Shown here piece by piece: positions 1-13,700 of a DNA stretch of 64,000 bases; the stretch's first letter is position 1, and every line of letters begins with the position of its first letter. The DNA is from Labia minor (Eukaryota; Arthropoda; Insecta; Dermaptera; Spongiphoridae): positions 72,751,719 to 72,815,718 of the forward strand of contig OY720348.1 in the NCBI GenBank assembly GCA_963082975.1. The letters run 5' to 3'. The notes below the pieces were generated by a model that had not been told where the DNA came from, did not search any database, and worked only from the letters and a program-made list of their open reading frames with translations. A program made the position numbers and the translations under genes.

Positions 1-190
1 TTAAATTTAATGCGAGACCTTTTAAATTAGGATACTTAACTTCGTCCATTAAATTCCAAAAAATATTGGTAGGATCTGAATTATGTGCTTTTAAAATTAT
101 GTCATTTTGAAGAAGAAGAACTTCATCTTCCTCAATAGTTATAGAAAACAATTCGTTTATATTTTTGGTTATTTCTTCCCCGAGTAATGG
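1..190 (-). pseudogene. hAT-type transposase C-terminal fragment (ZBED/SCAND3-like), runs off the left edge
   Basis: Reading the minus strand from about 190 down to 1 gives an open frame with an acidic stretch, then FWNLMDEVKYPNLKGLALNL. The pattern 'FW...V..+YP.L..LAL..L' is the conserved block shortly before the end of ZBED5/SCAND3-like hAT transposases. The frame continues beyond position 1, so the rest cannot be seen. Just beyond its 5' side at 275-290 lies a perfect 16-bp palindrome, GTCGATCGCGATCGAC. No start codon or full DDE/RNase H domain is visible. Most likely a transposon remnant. A host gene derived from such a transposase cannot be excluded from this short piece. Confidence 0.6.
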
Positions 191-274
191 AATTTTTTAT
201 ATGCTAAGGAGTAGTTTAAGTAAAAAAGGCAATGAGTAAAGGCGATCACTTTAAAATGACTCGGCGCTCCACCA

Positions 275-290
275 GTCGATCGCGATCGAC
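275..290. repeat. Perfect 16-bp palindrome (GTCGATCGCGATCGAC)
   Basis: The sequence equals its own reverse complement. It sits about 85 bp from the hAT transposase fragment at 1-190, within a small GC-richer patch (241-300), and may belong to the terminal region of that element. No second copy was noticed in the window. Confidence 0.6.
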
Positions 291-479
291 TTAATGCCCA
301 TCTCTGATTTAAAATATAAATAGAATTAAGTTTAATTTTATTACGAAAGAAGCATTATTTTTTATTAAAAAAGAAACTAATTTAATAAATGAGAAATAAT
401 ATTTTTCTATTAATATTCATTTCAAGTTGTTGATGTTTACAAGTAATATCCAATTAAAAATAATTGAATCAATAGTAAC

Positions 480-1080
480 ATTTGTCCAGTAGCGATTCTA
501 ATCTAGGAGCGCCGGCAGCGCTCCGCCTCGACAAGTAAAAAACACCGAGCCTGCCTAGCGTATATATATACTGGACGTGACAAGTACCGGTTTTCACCCC
601 CTCACAGCAAAAAAACGGTGGCACCTGTAGGCCTAATTTTTTTAGGTCTTATAGGCGCCGGCCACGAGACAAAAACAAACAAAAAATCATTAATTTTTAT
701 TCATTACAACCAGAGATATTAAATTTTAAAAATGGCATTTTTTCAATTTTTCAAGTCCTTCGTCATTTTCAACATTGACAGGCCTACAGCCTTAACTACT
801 GAACCGATTTTGATGGGGAATGTCTCATTTAGTTTTTCTTGGTGGGTAGGTGAAACTTTTCTATAAAAATGTTGCAAAAACATTTTGCAAAATTGCCAAA
901 AATGCAAAAAACGCGCAAAAAATCACTTTTTTTGCTATTTCAATTTCATTTTTAACTCAATTTATACGGGAGTAGTCTATGTCTTATAGGGGCAGCCCAC
1001 CAGACAAAAACAAAAAAAAATCATTAATTTTGATCAAGAACAACCTGAGATATTCAATTTTAAAAATGGCATTTTTTTCA
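480..1080. repeat. Interspersed repeat with internal direct duplication
   Basis: About 645-735 and 979-1077 are direct repeats of each other: both run from GTCTTATAGG through an ACAAAAACAAA stretch to TTTTAAAAATGGCATTTTTT, with scattered mismatches. Between them at about 800-825 lies 'ctgaaccgattttgatgggg', the core found in many arthropod interspersed repeats. GC-rich patches at 505-530 and 650-665 (inverted GCGCC/GGCGC words) mark one end. Non-coding. Probably a decayed transposable element of unknown class. Confidence 0.5.
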
Positions 1081-2386
1081 CCATTTCCATTAATTCAATA
1101 TGCACCAAAATAGAAAAAAAGAAACAAAAGAAAAAATTAATAAACAAATAAATAACACTTATTTAAATCAATGGATAAATTAAATTGAAAAGTTTAAAAC
1201 AATTTTAATATTTTAATTTTGTTGAACAATTAATTAAGTGTTATTAAAGGGATTTTTGTATAAATTATTTATTAAAATAAAATAATTATAAAATAATTAT
1301 ATTTATTAAAATATTATACATTTATTTTATTTATTAACATATTATACATATTATGCATTTTGTTTATTTTAATAAATATTGTTCAGAAGCACCTATTCAA
1401 AATTCCAGATTCGATTCGATATCAACATATCGAATGGAGTCAAAATACTTAGAATATATTGAATATAGAATATAGAATATAGAACATATTGAAAGATCGT
1501 ACACAAATTGAATAAAACAAAAACATATATTAATCTTCCAAAATTGATTTTATGCATTTATGTTAAGTAAATGTTATTATTGAATAATAATTATTATATT
1601 ATATTTATTAATAAATAATTTTTATTAATATGAGATTTTAAAAGTGTATATATATATATAAATATATACATTAATATATATATATATTACCACAGAGTAT
1701 TTGCAAAAGTTATACCCTGTGGTAATGTGGGAAAAGTTTTATTGGAAATGCAATTAAATACACTATTCAGGAAACGAACGTTTTAAAAACAATTAATATT
1801 GTAAGGTGAGTAACTTGGCGGCCGCCATGCTTTGATTTCACTAATTTTTTTGAAAGACAATTTTGCGGGGCCCTAAGTTTTTTTGATTTCCTAACTTTTT
1901 AGGGCTCACAACTTGGCGAGGAACCTCTACCACGAAGTGGTTTTTTGTCAGATATAACTATATATATAGGAGAAAACGGTCAAGAGTTGAAAATGCAATT
2001 GATACAAAACAAAATTGAATTTTTTCGAAAACTTATTATAAGTTGAATTTATTCAATAATTAAATAAATGAAAAATGAAAAATGTTTTTATTTAAAAAAC
2101 AAAACAAAACAAAACGACTTAAAAATTTAAAGCTTTTTTATGATATTTTTAATTTATTTTTAATGAAATAGAAATGTGGAAAACATATATAAAACTTTAA
2201 CTAAAAAGATTTAAAATATGTCATGATTTCAAGGATTTGGTGTAAATGTACTATAATTATTTTATATATTGTATCATTAATCAATTTTTAAAATAAATTA
2301 TATTAAACAAAAGAAAGGGAAGGGATTAAGGCGAAAATCCCCTCCCCCCTACTTATAATGATATATATTTGATTTTCTATTGAAGA
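1081..2386. other. AT-rich non-coding DNA with a small hairpin and GC patch
   Basis: No coding signal was seen. It holds a TA microsatellite near 1658-1690, a 9-bp inverted repeat (ttaccacag at 1687-1695, ctgtggtaa at 1717-1725) that could form a hairpin with a 21-base loop, and a slightly GC-richer patch at about 1805-1945 including a NotI-like gcggccgc. The nature of the patch is unknown. Confidence 0.4.
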
Positions 2387-3020
2387 TTATAAAATTGTTA
2401 TAACAAAAACTTGGTGGTTGTTGTTGGTGATGATGAAGATGGTGAAGGTAGTTACGGTCGGAGAGGTGGAGGAGAAGGGTAAAATGCCCTGACGAAGGGC
2501 AGGCACCTGATAAATGGTACGGCAGGTGTGTGTGTTTTCCGTGTCGGACGCAAGAGGCGCTCCAAACGTGAGCCTCGTCGGCTGAGCGGCGCTCATCGCA
2601 GTCCGTGGCAGCCAGCGGCGGACACTTGAAGGTGTGCTATTCTTTCCTTGCTCCGCACCTGTCTGCACCTGTCCGACCTTTTTCACTGATTTGCACGCGT
2701 GCCGTCGGGCCTTGGAGAGAAAGCACTGGTCCAGGTCCAGTCCCAGTCCTTGCGCCCCCATAACCATGATCCGTCACCCCGTCGACCACCCTGTCTGGCT
2801 GTTCTCGACGTGTTTGTGAAATGTTTCTCCTGTTCGAGGTGATTTAACACCCCATTCCCCGCCCCCGTCCTCCGAGAGGATCGTTTGCCATCCGACACTG
2901 CCTTTACCAACCACTTTGATGGTGTTTATGGTAAGTTCAAGCGACATTCTCACAAAATCGGATGAACAGGTGGCATGCCAGCCAGCACCTGCAGGTGTCC
3001 TCTTCATCCGTCCTATTATT
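2387..3020. promoter_or_regulatory. GC-rich island with seven CACCTG/CAGGTG E-boxes
   Basis: This stretch contrasts sharply with the AT-rich DNA around it. It holds CACCTG or CAGGTG hexamers at 2504, 2523, 2656, 2666, 2967, 2986 and 2992 (start positions), the last two abutting as a palindromic pair. CAGGTG is the core bound by Snail/Scratch/ZEB zinc fingers and some bHLH dimers. A strong splice donor (ATG|GTAAGT) lies at 2931 on the plus strand, so part may be a first, possibly non-coding exon. Short open frames on both strands match no family I recognise. Enhancer, promoter or exon are all possible. The KLF gene is the nearest recognised plus-strand gene downstream. Confidence 0.4.
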
Positions 3021-6000
3021 TTTCGTTATCCCAGCCACCCTGTCACCCTACTCAAAATTGTATTACTACTTTCTACCTAGAAAAGTAAAAAAAAAACCTT
3101 TTTAAATATATATTAATAATAACATAAATCATAAGTTAATAATACTAATATTAATAATAACACTTAAATTAATAAATATAATTAAACAATAAATTATTTC
3201 CTAATTTCACTCTTTCATCAATTTAATTTATATTAATCAAAAGACTTAATTTTTTATTGCTTTCATTGATTATCGGTTGTTCGGCTTGCTTAATGGATTA
3301 CAAAACGAATAACACAAACCAGCATCAATTAACCAATCAATTGTTCATTATAAAGAAATATTCGGATTTGTTTATAATGCTAAATCGATTTTATTTAAAT
3401 TAAATTATTCTATTTTTTTTTCTGTTTTGATATTTACATATAATTTAATAAGTAAATTTGATCTTCATTTTTCTTTCTTTCTTGCAAATTGACTAAATTT
3501 ATGGCAATTGGAAACCGGATTTGAGCTTTCGATGTTCTCACGATCAGCTACACAGATGATTGCAAGTTTTTCGTCAAACGGTAGAAGAGAGAGAGAGAGA
3601 GGCGGAGGGGGGGATGATTCGTCCAAACTCTTTAACAACTTTATTTTATTAAACCTATTATATATTCATATAATTTAATCTCTCGATTAGTTAATTTATT
3701 AACTAATCTTTATAAATTTAATTGTATTTTAAATCTAAATAGATCCTGATATGAAATTATATTGACATTATTTTCTTATGTTGCGTCAATTAGTTCAATA
3801 ATAATTCATAACAACATCCATATTTCTATTCAGATGATCGATAATTATATGCAATAAAGAATAATATCAATTTTAATATTCTTCTATAGAGATATTGTGA
3901 AAAAATACTTATTCACCGATATTTTCATAATTTGATATCTTATTTATTACCCATCTAACATATAATCTTATAAAATAAGGTGCAATGTTAATATTATAAT
4001 TAATTATTATTATTATTATTATTATTAAACAATAATTATTTATCATCTGCTAATTATATTAGGTATTAATATTGTAGAATAGTCAATATTGTCTTTCAAT
4101 ATTATTGTGCTAATATATTATGTAAATATTCCTTACTCTAATATATGGTACAATATTACCTTGATGAGATTCTTATTAATATAATGGCACAATATTTTTA
4201 TTATTTATTTATTAATTATTATATTATTAATTTATTTCTTTTTTAATCATTCGGTATATTAATAAATTTAACGAAAGCTTATTCAAAGCTTATTAATATT
4301 GTTTATTTATACTTTAATTATAAATTTATTTTTAATTCAATTATATGGATTTCGAATTCGATTCTAAAATATACTTTTTATTTTATATATTAATATACAT
4401 TAAACTTATATATCTATTTAATGATTTATATATCAGTATTATTGATTAAGATTATTAGAAAGATTATTAAATTTTTAAAATAATTATTGTTATCAGTGGG
4501 AGAGTTGATTTCTATTATCGTGTGTGATGTTCACTATGTGATTAATCCCAATGTTCTTTCCAACAACTTCGAAGCCCCCCCCCCCGTCTTTGGCGCCACC
4601 CTCTTCTTTTCATTGTCCCGTCTGTAACTTAACGTTACGCATATCTGTTGCTCTAGAAAAGTATTCTTTCATCGGATGACGTGTTATTTTGACCTTTAAG
4701 ATCTCGAGGGCCTCGCCTAGGCAGCCAGGGATGGGCTGGGATACTCTGCGTGCCTTCTGCCCTGGGCGGGGCTTCTTTGGAAACATTTTGGATTAGGGCT
4801 TTTCCTATTTTATGCCTTGCTCTTCGATTATTCATCAAATAAATAAATAATTTTCGATGCTCCAAAACAAATAAATAAATAAATACATTCCAACCTGAAC
4901 ATGTTATTTGTCGAAATCATAGAAAACAAATATTTTCCTATATTTAAAATAAAATAGGAATTATTAATTTGTAAACAACATTTTGGGGGATGATTAAGAT
5001 AGAAGGGGAAGTCATGAATATCAGTAAAATTAAATATTAATATTATAATACAAATATAAATTTCGTAATCTAAAATATAAAATCATCATTAGTAATTTAT
5101 TTATTTATTGATTATTATTTATTTAAAGAAGAAATATAAAAGGTTTCTTTTTTTTACTATTAACTTAAAATACATTTTTGGTTTTTAAAATATTTAATAG
5201 ATTTTTAATTAATTTTAACATCATTTAATTTATTATTATTTATTTCGATATTTAGTCTTCTGCTGACAATATAAATAAATAATATTGAAAATATATATCT
5301 TTAAATACATTAATAGATATTAAATATTTTTCTATTTACTTCTTTACTTTAATTTCAGCAAGTTATCAATCCATCCTTAATCCATTCTATAGAATTCTAT
5401 CGATGCAACATCCTGTCACTTTAAAAAACTCCTTTTTCTCATCCAAGATTCAAAGACATTGAATTTTAATTCTATTTAATTTAATATATAAATTGAATAA
5501 ACATAACACACACTTTCCGTTGAAACAGAATTTTATTTAAATGGGACTATAGTTTCAAAGGAAAGAAGAAATATTATTATTATAAAAGTCTTTCAATTTA
5601 TTCTATATTATCTATCTCTCTCTCTCTCTATCCATCTATCTATCTATCTCTATATAGAGATATTATATATTATATTGAGATATATTAGACCGATGAGGTC
5701 CTCGAATCCTTGATTCATTGAGTGGAAAGCAACGTCTTCTTTTGTTTCTTTGTCAAACCAATTTTTTTTTTATCAGGTTATCATCTGTTTGATTATTCAT
5801 TCAATTACACGATAAAATCGAAAACAGAATTAAAAATAACATTCTATATTTTTTATAATGATAAATAGATTTAATATTCAGTGGGTGTCACTTTGTGAGT
5901 TCCACTCTGTTTTACAAAATTGAAATAATAAATACTTTCTGAGTAGTTTTTATTAATATACACCTATAATATACGTGATATAAAAAAACTTTTCAACAAT

Positions 6001-6070
6001 TTTACATCAATAAGAAGTAATAATAATTAAAGATGAAAACTAAACATCCATATGTAGTAGGCAGTTTCAT
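3021..6070. other. AT-rich intergenic DNA, simple repeats only
   Basis: No gene was found. It contains short microsatellites: GA at about 3588-3602, ATT at about 4003-4026, a C-run near 4576, and TC/TATC at about 5610-5650. A modestly GC-rich patch at 4675-4800 has no recognisable protein. Confidence 0.4.
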
Positions 6071-6732
6071 TTTTACCGACCGACGATAGTAAGGGAGGTA
6101 TTGTTTTCACACTAAATTTCCCATGTGGAGATTTTTACATATCTCCACGAATCATGCATTTTCTAAACAGAAAAAAGTATTTTTAGCATGATGTCTGTCC
6201 GTCCGTCTGTCCGTCTGTCCGTCTGTCCGTCCGTATAGATGTGTGCAGCCTGAACGGCTCAACCGATTTTGATGAAATTTGGTATATTTACTTAATGCAT
6301 CACTGGGACGAATTGATCAACTTTTGGTGCAAATCCGGAAACCGGAAGTGGTAGTATTAGCGATCGACGATAAGAAGGGAAGGGTTATTTTCACACCAAA
6401 TTTCACATGAGGAGATTTTTTAATATATATCACCACGAATCATGCACTTTGTATTGGTTTTATCCTCGAGAAAAATCATATTTATTAATTTTTTCTTGAT
6501 TTAAAATTATATGACGTCATCCAGTCATTCATGACGTCACAGCCTGGTCTTGTATATATATTATAAATAAAATAAAATTAAAAATGTTTATATTTATTAT
6601 TTATGTATGCCTATCTGTTTTTTATTACATTAATAGATATATGAAAATTATTTGAAATTGTTTCTGTAGCTGGAAATTAATTTACTTCAAACCGTCGGTC
6701 GGTTCGGACCTGGCCACAGGTCAACTTATTTT
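6071..6732 (+). repeat. Interspersed repeat family 1, copy A (about 0.65 kb)
   Basis: Runs from ttttaccgaccgacgatag to cgtcggtcggttcggacc plus a short tail ending gtcaacttattttt. The same sequence, reversed, occurs at 25398-25970 (truncated) and 46801-47437. Near-terminal words CCGACCGACG and CGTCGGTCGG are inverted relative to each other. The element carries the arthropod-repeat core 'aaccgattttgatgaaattt' at about 6262-6281 and a GTCC/GTCT tetranucleotide tract at about 6190-6232 that is much longer here than in the other copies. No open frame. A non-autonomous DNA element or a LINE/SINE tail are both possible. Confidence 0.75.
6190..6232 (+). repeat. GTCC/GTCT tetranucleotide microsatellite inside repeat family 1
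   Basis: An imperfect (GTCY)n tract. The corresponding position in the two reverse-orientation copies (around 25838 and 47300) has only a few units, so this copy looks expanded. Confidence 0.75.
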
Positions 6733-9700
6733 TTCTTATAAATGAACTTAAATTAACTTTTAACTACTTTTTAAAAATTTCCTACTGCTAAAACATTTTA
6801 TTTATTAATATATAATCTAATAGTAGTATTAAAAATGAATATATTTTGTAAATAAAAAAAAAAAAGAAAAATATAAAAATTAGGCATTCATTCGACTATA
6901 AATAACATGTAACATAAGGAAATCAATATTTCAATTGTTACGTTATTTTAATCATTTTTCTAGGAACATTGAAAAAATGAATTATGAATTCAAATTTATT
7001 TAATTTTCTGTTTTTTAGCATTCTATTTTTTTTATCTTTTCTCTGAAAATGCTTGATGTTAATTATAATTATTTTATTTAATTATTGTTATCATAAAATA
7101 ATCCATGGATTGAATTAACTGTTCGATTTGTTTGGTAAGTGAATTTGTTACTATTTTGAAGAAATGGATGGTGAGAAAATGAATCATCCCTTAATTTTGT
7201 CGGATAGCCAACTTTTCTCCCGGTTGCTAATTATCAATTGATGTTTTCAACTAATCTCTGCAAAGTGGATGTCCTTGAGATGAGAGGTGTAGACGAGTTG
7301 CCTTGGCTCATCGGAGAACGAGTAACTGAATCAAGTCTCTCGTATCGTGAAGAAGGATCGGGCGGTGGCGGGGGGGGGGGAAGAGATTTTCTGCAGAAAC
7401 ATGAGGTAACCTTGCGCATGCGCCTTCAAGGCAGAACCCAATTGCCAGGAGGTTTGTTTTAGTCACTCACCAACATCCCGTCCCGTCCTTCATAGAATAA
7501 ATAAATAAAAATATCGAAAAGAAGAAATCTTTTCGAAAATGGCATAGAAAAGAATAGTTGAAAACATCACTTAGAATGGAATTACAGAGGTCGGCAGAAG
7601 GGACCCTAGAGGTATCATTCCAAAAAACCCCAAAGGAGTAAATCTATATTAGAAAAAAAAATTTCAGGACCAACAGACACCTTTTCTAAAAAAAGAAAAA
7701 ATAATTATAATAATTCCTCACTACAATTATTTAATGATGAGAAAGAAAGAAATGAAAAAAAATGGAATATAAAAAAGTTCAATTTCAAAATAATCCATTT
7801 TTTTTTTAAATTTTACACATGTTGAGTGTAAATAAATATAAATTATATCGTTAATTAATTAATTAATTAATTATTATTAGTATTTAATAAAATTTAAAAA
7901 TTATATCAATTAAAATAATAATAGGGGTTCTAATTTCAATTTTTAAAGCTTTCTACGGTTTCTTGAACCTTCTGGACTTTTTTGGCTACCCTTGAATTAA
8001 TCTTGTAATTAATTTTTTGAAAATTTATTTATCTAAGTATAAAATAGAAAAATCTATTGGTACTAATATGTACTTGTATAAGTTTTTACTTTTTACTGAA
8101 TTTTTATTCAATTTTCTTTATTAAAATTCAAAAGTTTTTTTCAGATTTTGAATATGGATTATATCCATAATTTTATCAAAATTGACCAACTTTATAAGTA
8201 TATATATATATATATATAATATATCAATGTGCGTATGTGTGTGCTTAATGAGAGAGAGAGAGAGAGAGGGAATGATACAAAGTAAATAATATTCAATACC
8301 TATGAAATAATGGATTATATAATTTTTTTTAAGATCGTTTCGAAAAGGTAACTAGCATCCTCCGTTTTCTATGATAGCAGTTGTTTTCCCCACTCGCTAA
8401 ACATCGAGGAGTGGCGACTATCTCTCTCTCGCTAAGTTCTTGCTTCCCTCCGGGAAACTCCTTTCTTTAATATGAAAATAATTGTGTAAATTAACAGGAA
8501 GTCTGGTTTCCAAAGAAGCTCCTACTTTACCTTGAACGTTTCTCAGCCTGTGCTTCATTTTCATTACATACACTTTTATTTATCTAGTAAGATCCTATTT
8601 CAATAATTTCAATATTTTAATAAAAATTCCCTTAATACTTAGTAAGATCCTATTTCAATAAATTAGAAAAACACAACAAATAGCCCTTTTGGAAGATTAA
8701 CATGATTATTTAGACCGAAAAATAGATTTATATCTATTTTTAAAAAAATAACTGATCAATAAAATACACTGAAAATATCTTAAGATTATCAATAATTGAT
8801 TTTTATTTTCCAGTGTATTTAATGTTATCTTAAAAACTCACATAATAATAAAATAGCTTAAATATTAATGAATTCTGAATGATTATTACATGTCCTAAAT
8901 ATATATAAGGAAGTAAATTGTCAATTTGGCAACGCTGCTTGCTCTCCACATTTATGTATGTAAAGAATAATAATAAAAAAATATTATTTTATTTTATTTA
9001 TCAATATCTTTAATAATCTATGTAATAATTATGATAATTGCATAAATATTTATTTTTTATTATATATATATATATATATAATCAACAAATATTTTTGCTA
9101 CTTACTGGTTCATAAAATCATATGCACACCGCAAATTTTTAATTTATAAAAATTAATTTTCATCTGATGATATGAAGAGAGCAGTTAAAAAAATTCAATG
9201 TAACTTAAGAATTCGGTGGCAAATAAATCGGAAAATTCTTTTCCATGTTCTACTATTTGGAGAGTATTTCCTGAATTGTTTTTCTATAAAATAAAATACA
9301 CACAAACTTCTAAAAAAAAAACCAAAAAAAACCCGATTGCCTGTAAAGGTAGAAGTGTTGAGTGTCTGGGACGTGGCTGGGGCCCGGGGCAAAGACCCAG
9401 GCAGGGGTGAATGGCCTCTGCTCGGCCAAGGTCTCTCGACAGGTGGACCGGCAAAACAAAGGGCACCCCCGCACTTAGCACTTAGCACTTAGCCATCGCT
9501 CTTGATGCACCGATCCATCCCAAACTTCAAACAACAACGCTCGCCAATCCAAAATCATTCTCTTTTATCCAATTCCTTCCATTCCATTGATCGATGTATC
9601 TACTCGTATACGAGTAGATCGATAGAAATCGAATCATCTCATCAGCAAATCCCAATAATACACAAATAAACAATCTGCTACTTTTTTTTAACTCGATTTA

Positions 9701-10696
9701 ATGAAAGAAAATATTCACACTTATAAAAGAGGATTCTGGAATTTTATTTTTAAAATATCTAACTTACAATGCATTACTACTGTTACTGAAAAATATAATT
9801 TCTGTTGATTTCCCCATTCAGAAATTTTATTTTTTAGATTCTATCTATTTCGGTCACGCTACTGAACATACAAGTGCTTGACTGAAGAAGTCCCATTCTT
9901 CCTTAGGTTGACAATTTCCATTCCATTCCTATCTTTTCCCAATTCGATGACATTTACCTTTACAATGTCGGCCTATTCTGTCTTTAGTTTAACATTTTTA
10001 GAATATCCAATTCAATGCTTCCATTCTAAATAATATAATTTCTAACGATTTTATTCCATGCCTACCCTTTATTTTAGAATCTATCCAATTGAATTGCTTC
10101 TAATTTCATGTTTATTTCCTGGAGTGTAAATTTTGAAAGAAGGAGATCATTATAAAAAAGAAAACCAATAATTTGTAAGATCATTCATCCATTTTTTGGC
10201 CCGAAGAGCATGCTATCGTTTTTGTAGTGTTTACTTCGAACTAGTCTGTTCTAGTGACCCATACTTCTGATAATGGAAAAGGTTTTATCATAAAATAGAT
10301 TTTATTAGTCTTGCAACACAGGAACCTTTTTAATGAAAAATATAGATATTTGTATGAATTTTTTTAATTTTAAAAAAAATTAGCAACTTCTATTAGTTTA
10401 TTCGATATAGGTGTAAAAACAAAATCAATAAATATAATATTATTAATAAAATTCCATTTTAAAATCCATTATAATAACTTAGTAATTGTCTCTTCACTAT
10501 TTGAATTCCAAAGATTAACAACTATATTAATGAATTAAGGGAGGGGATGATTTTTAACTTAATTTACTAAATTCAAATCAGAAAGTTAATTTTTAATTGA
10601 TTCCAAAGTTAAAATATTCTTATTTTGGAATAAGAAAATTTTACATGCAAATGAATAGGCTATTTCCCAATGGATTGAATTATGAAAATATATATA

Positions 10697-10738
<42 letters not shown>

Positions 10739-13700
10739 TTCAAATTAACATGACGTGAATTTCTTATTTTCATTATGGTTAATTCTGTTTTTTAACATCA
10801 ATATACATTAAACTTTAAGAAATGATCAATAAGTTTTATTACAAATTAATTATCTGGATTCAGCCTTTCCAAAAATACATTTTTCATTTCATTTCTAAAA
10901 ACAAATTCTCTTCCTAGATTTATTACATAATTACTCAGTCCAGTTCAGAATAATTGGTTATGAAAAATAAATTTTAAAAGTAATTTTATTTTTAAAAATC
11001 AGATTAATATTTTTTATACGAAAAATTGATTAATTTTCTGATTATACCTATATTTATAAATAGAATTAGTCATAGCATCATAGAATTAGTTTTTATCAAT
11101 AGGATATTTCTTTCTCTCTCTCTCTCTTTTCTATTTTTTAAATTAATTTATAAAAAAATATTATAAAATATTCTTTTTTTCTAAATTTTAAAAATTGAAA
11201 AAGATTTTATTAAATTGTCTGTGTTTGTTTGGTGGATTAGAATTGATTATTAATATGATATATATATTTTTATATTAACTTATTTTTCTTGTTTTTATTT
11301 TCTCCAAAATTTAGAGATGTTTTGTTTTATATCATTATATATTCTAAAAGATTTATAAAATTAAAGAAAAAAATGGGAGTAGAATTTGAAGTCTTATTTA
11401 ATGAAAAATTATTTACTATAATTTACGATTTAGATTTCAATTCAAAAAATCCATCCATTTAATGATATATTATATATTTATTGAAAAAATAAATAATGCA
11501 TATCCTTGTGTTAAATAATTAAAATAAAAATTGGATTGAAAGATGGTTGTGATTTTGATGAATTACGTTAATTTGTATGATTTATAGAGCTGAAAGTAAA
11601 ATTAAATAAATTTCATGATTCGAGTTAGGTGTTTGGAAATCGTATTGAAATTTGGTCTGTTGGATGTCCGAATGGTGGTGGTGGAAGAGGAGGGCCACCG
11701 AGAAGGGAGTGGCATGTTCCGAACGTGGACGATGTGTGATGAATTTGGAGAAGTGCTACTGCGATGGTCGAGGCTTGTGGGCTGCTTTCGGGCAAGAGAA
11801 GCGCCGAGGCCAAGTGGGTTTAGCAAGAGGTTGCAACGCGGATTGAGCAATCCCGTTCCCACGGAGCCAACGGAGAAAGTCCCACGAAGGCGATTTACCT
11901 ACCTTGAGTAACTAGGATGCTCTCCGCAGCTACAGCTAGGGCACCAAGATATGTTAATTACCTCATCGGCAACTACCAACTAACATTTGGATAAACCACT
12001 CCCCTCCCCTTCACACACTTAGACAGCTAATTGCAACCATCCCCCCACATCCCTCTTTCTTGACCACAATTCCCACAAGAAGGCATTGCAATGGAACATA
12101 AGAATTCTTGGAAAGAAGTAGTCAAGAAGAGATGATTGACGATAGAAAGATGATTTGAGGAAATTAGGAGAGGATAAATTGTGGATGGAGGTGAATATTT
12201 GACAAAGAGGGACACTCCCTTCAAGGGGCAGATAGATCCATATTTTATATTATCTATAAAAAAGGTATATTTCCTTTTCAAATTATAGTACCTGACTATC
12301 TCTTCTATATTGGACTATAGTAAAGCAAAAATACAAAAAGACTTCATGGATACGTTCGGTTTGAAAAATAGATTTGTAAAAGATTGCTATAAAAACATGA
12401 TACGACCTTAATTGATATTTTTTGAAAAACAATTGACTACAATAATATTATTTAATTAAATAAAAAAAAATTCTTTTATTTCATTCATTGAACTATGTTC
12501 GTAGTGAAAATAATATGAAATTATTCCAATCCATTCGTTTCTATATTTCACTATTAAGAATCTTGAATCAACAGGACTGTGCAAGAATCCCTCCCTCTCT
12601 TTTGCATCGATTATAAATCCTTGCTTTTCCTGAACATCTCTCGTGGTTGTATTTCTTATAACTTATAGTATTATCTCTATACAAATGGAATTGATTTATG
12701 TAATAAATGATTTCAAAGTAGTTCCTTCTAATCAATTATTAGTATTAATTTATATTATTTTTTTTTCATCATTATTATTATTTGAATTATTGTATTATAG
12801 AATGAGAATAAAATCTTAGAATCATTGAATTGAAAAAATTAATTAAAACAAAGGACCACTTTAAAAATTAAAAAGAATATAAAAATTGAACTATATGTAA
12901 ACAATAATTGTAACTTAATTGAATTGTTTTTAATCATTTAAATAAAATAAATAATAAATTAATTCAATTAATCCATACTCATCTTTTTATTTATTTATTT
13001 ATTTATTTTTATTATAATTTATGTAATCTCAAAAGCTTCTCTTTCTCTCACCTCTTTTCGAATTATGTAAAATTCATGTTTATTCAATTTAATACCAAAG
13101 TATAATTTATTTATTTTATATAATATAATCGAATCGTCATTGGATGGATGACACAAAATCATCTTCCAGATTTAGAATTGCATAATTTCGTATATATATA
13201 TAAACGAATAGTTAAAGAATGATTATAAATTGGTTGTTTGTTTTGTCGATTATTGTTGGTGTTGAAGTTGTTGTCCATCGATTGCTACTTGTTCTCTTGT
13301 TAATAGGAGCCGGATGTCGCGACCGTGGGGGCGGATGTTTTCCGCATGGGCCATACTGAGGGCTGGAGACCATAGTCGGGTGTGGCCGAACACTCCCAAC
13401 ATTCCTCGAACAGGCCTGCAGGGCCGTGGTGCTCATCTTCTAGCAATGTCTTCCATCTCCCATCCAATTTCCTCGCTTCCATCAACCATCAGCAAGAATG
13501 AAAAAAGAGAGCAGTCTCTGCTGAAAGAATATCGATATACAATTCGATAAATCAATTAAAAATAATGCATTTGTAAATAATCCATATTGATTTCTATTGC
13601 AACAGAAAGGTCTCTCTTCAAGACTTCACTCTTTTTATATACCGAACCCCTTAGCTCCCCTTTATCCAAAATCCATTTATCCATTTATTTATTGGATCTA

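Noticed and set aside
2387..3007. Minus-strand frames of 75-126 residues in the GC island
   Set aside because: No recognisable domain and several overlapping frames; regulatory island or untranslated exon fits better.
6190..6232. CRISPR-like regularly spaced repeat
   Set aside because: It is a simple tetranucleotide microsatellite inside a dispersed animal repeat; no spacers and the genome is eukaryotic.
11602..11911. GC-island frames on both strands (86-98 residues), one Cys-rich and EGF-like in look
   Set aside because: Cysteine spacing fits no known domain, there are no flanking splice sites in phase, and both strands are open.
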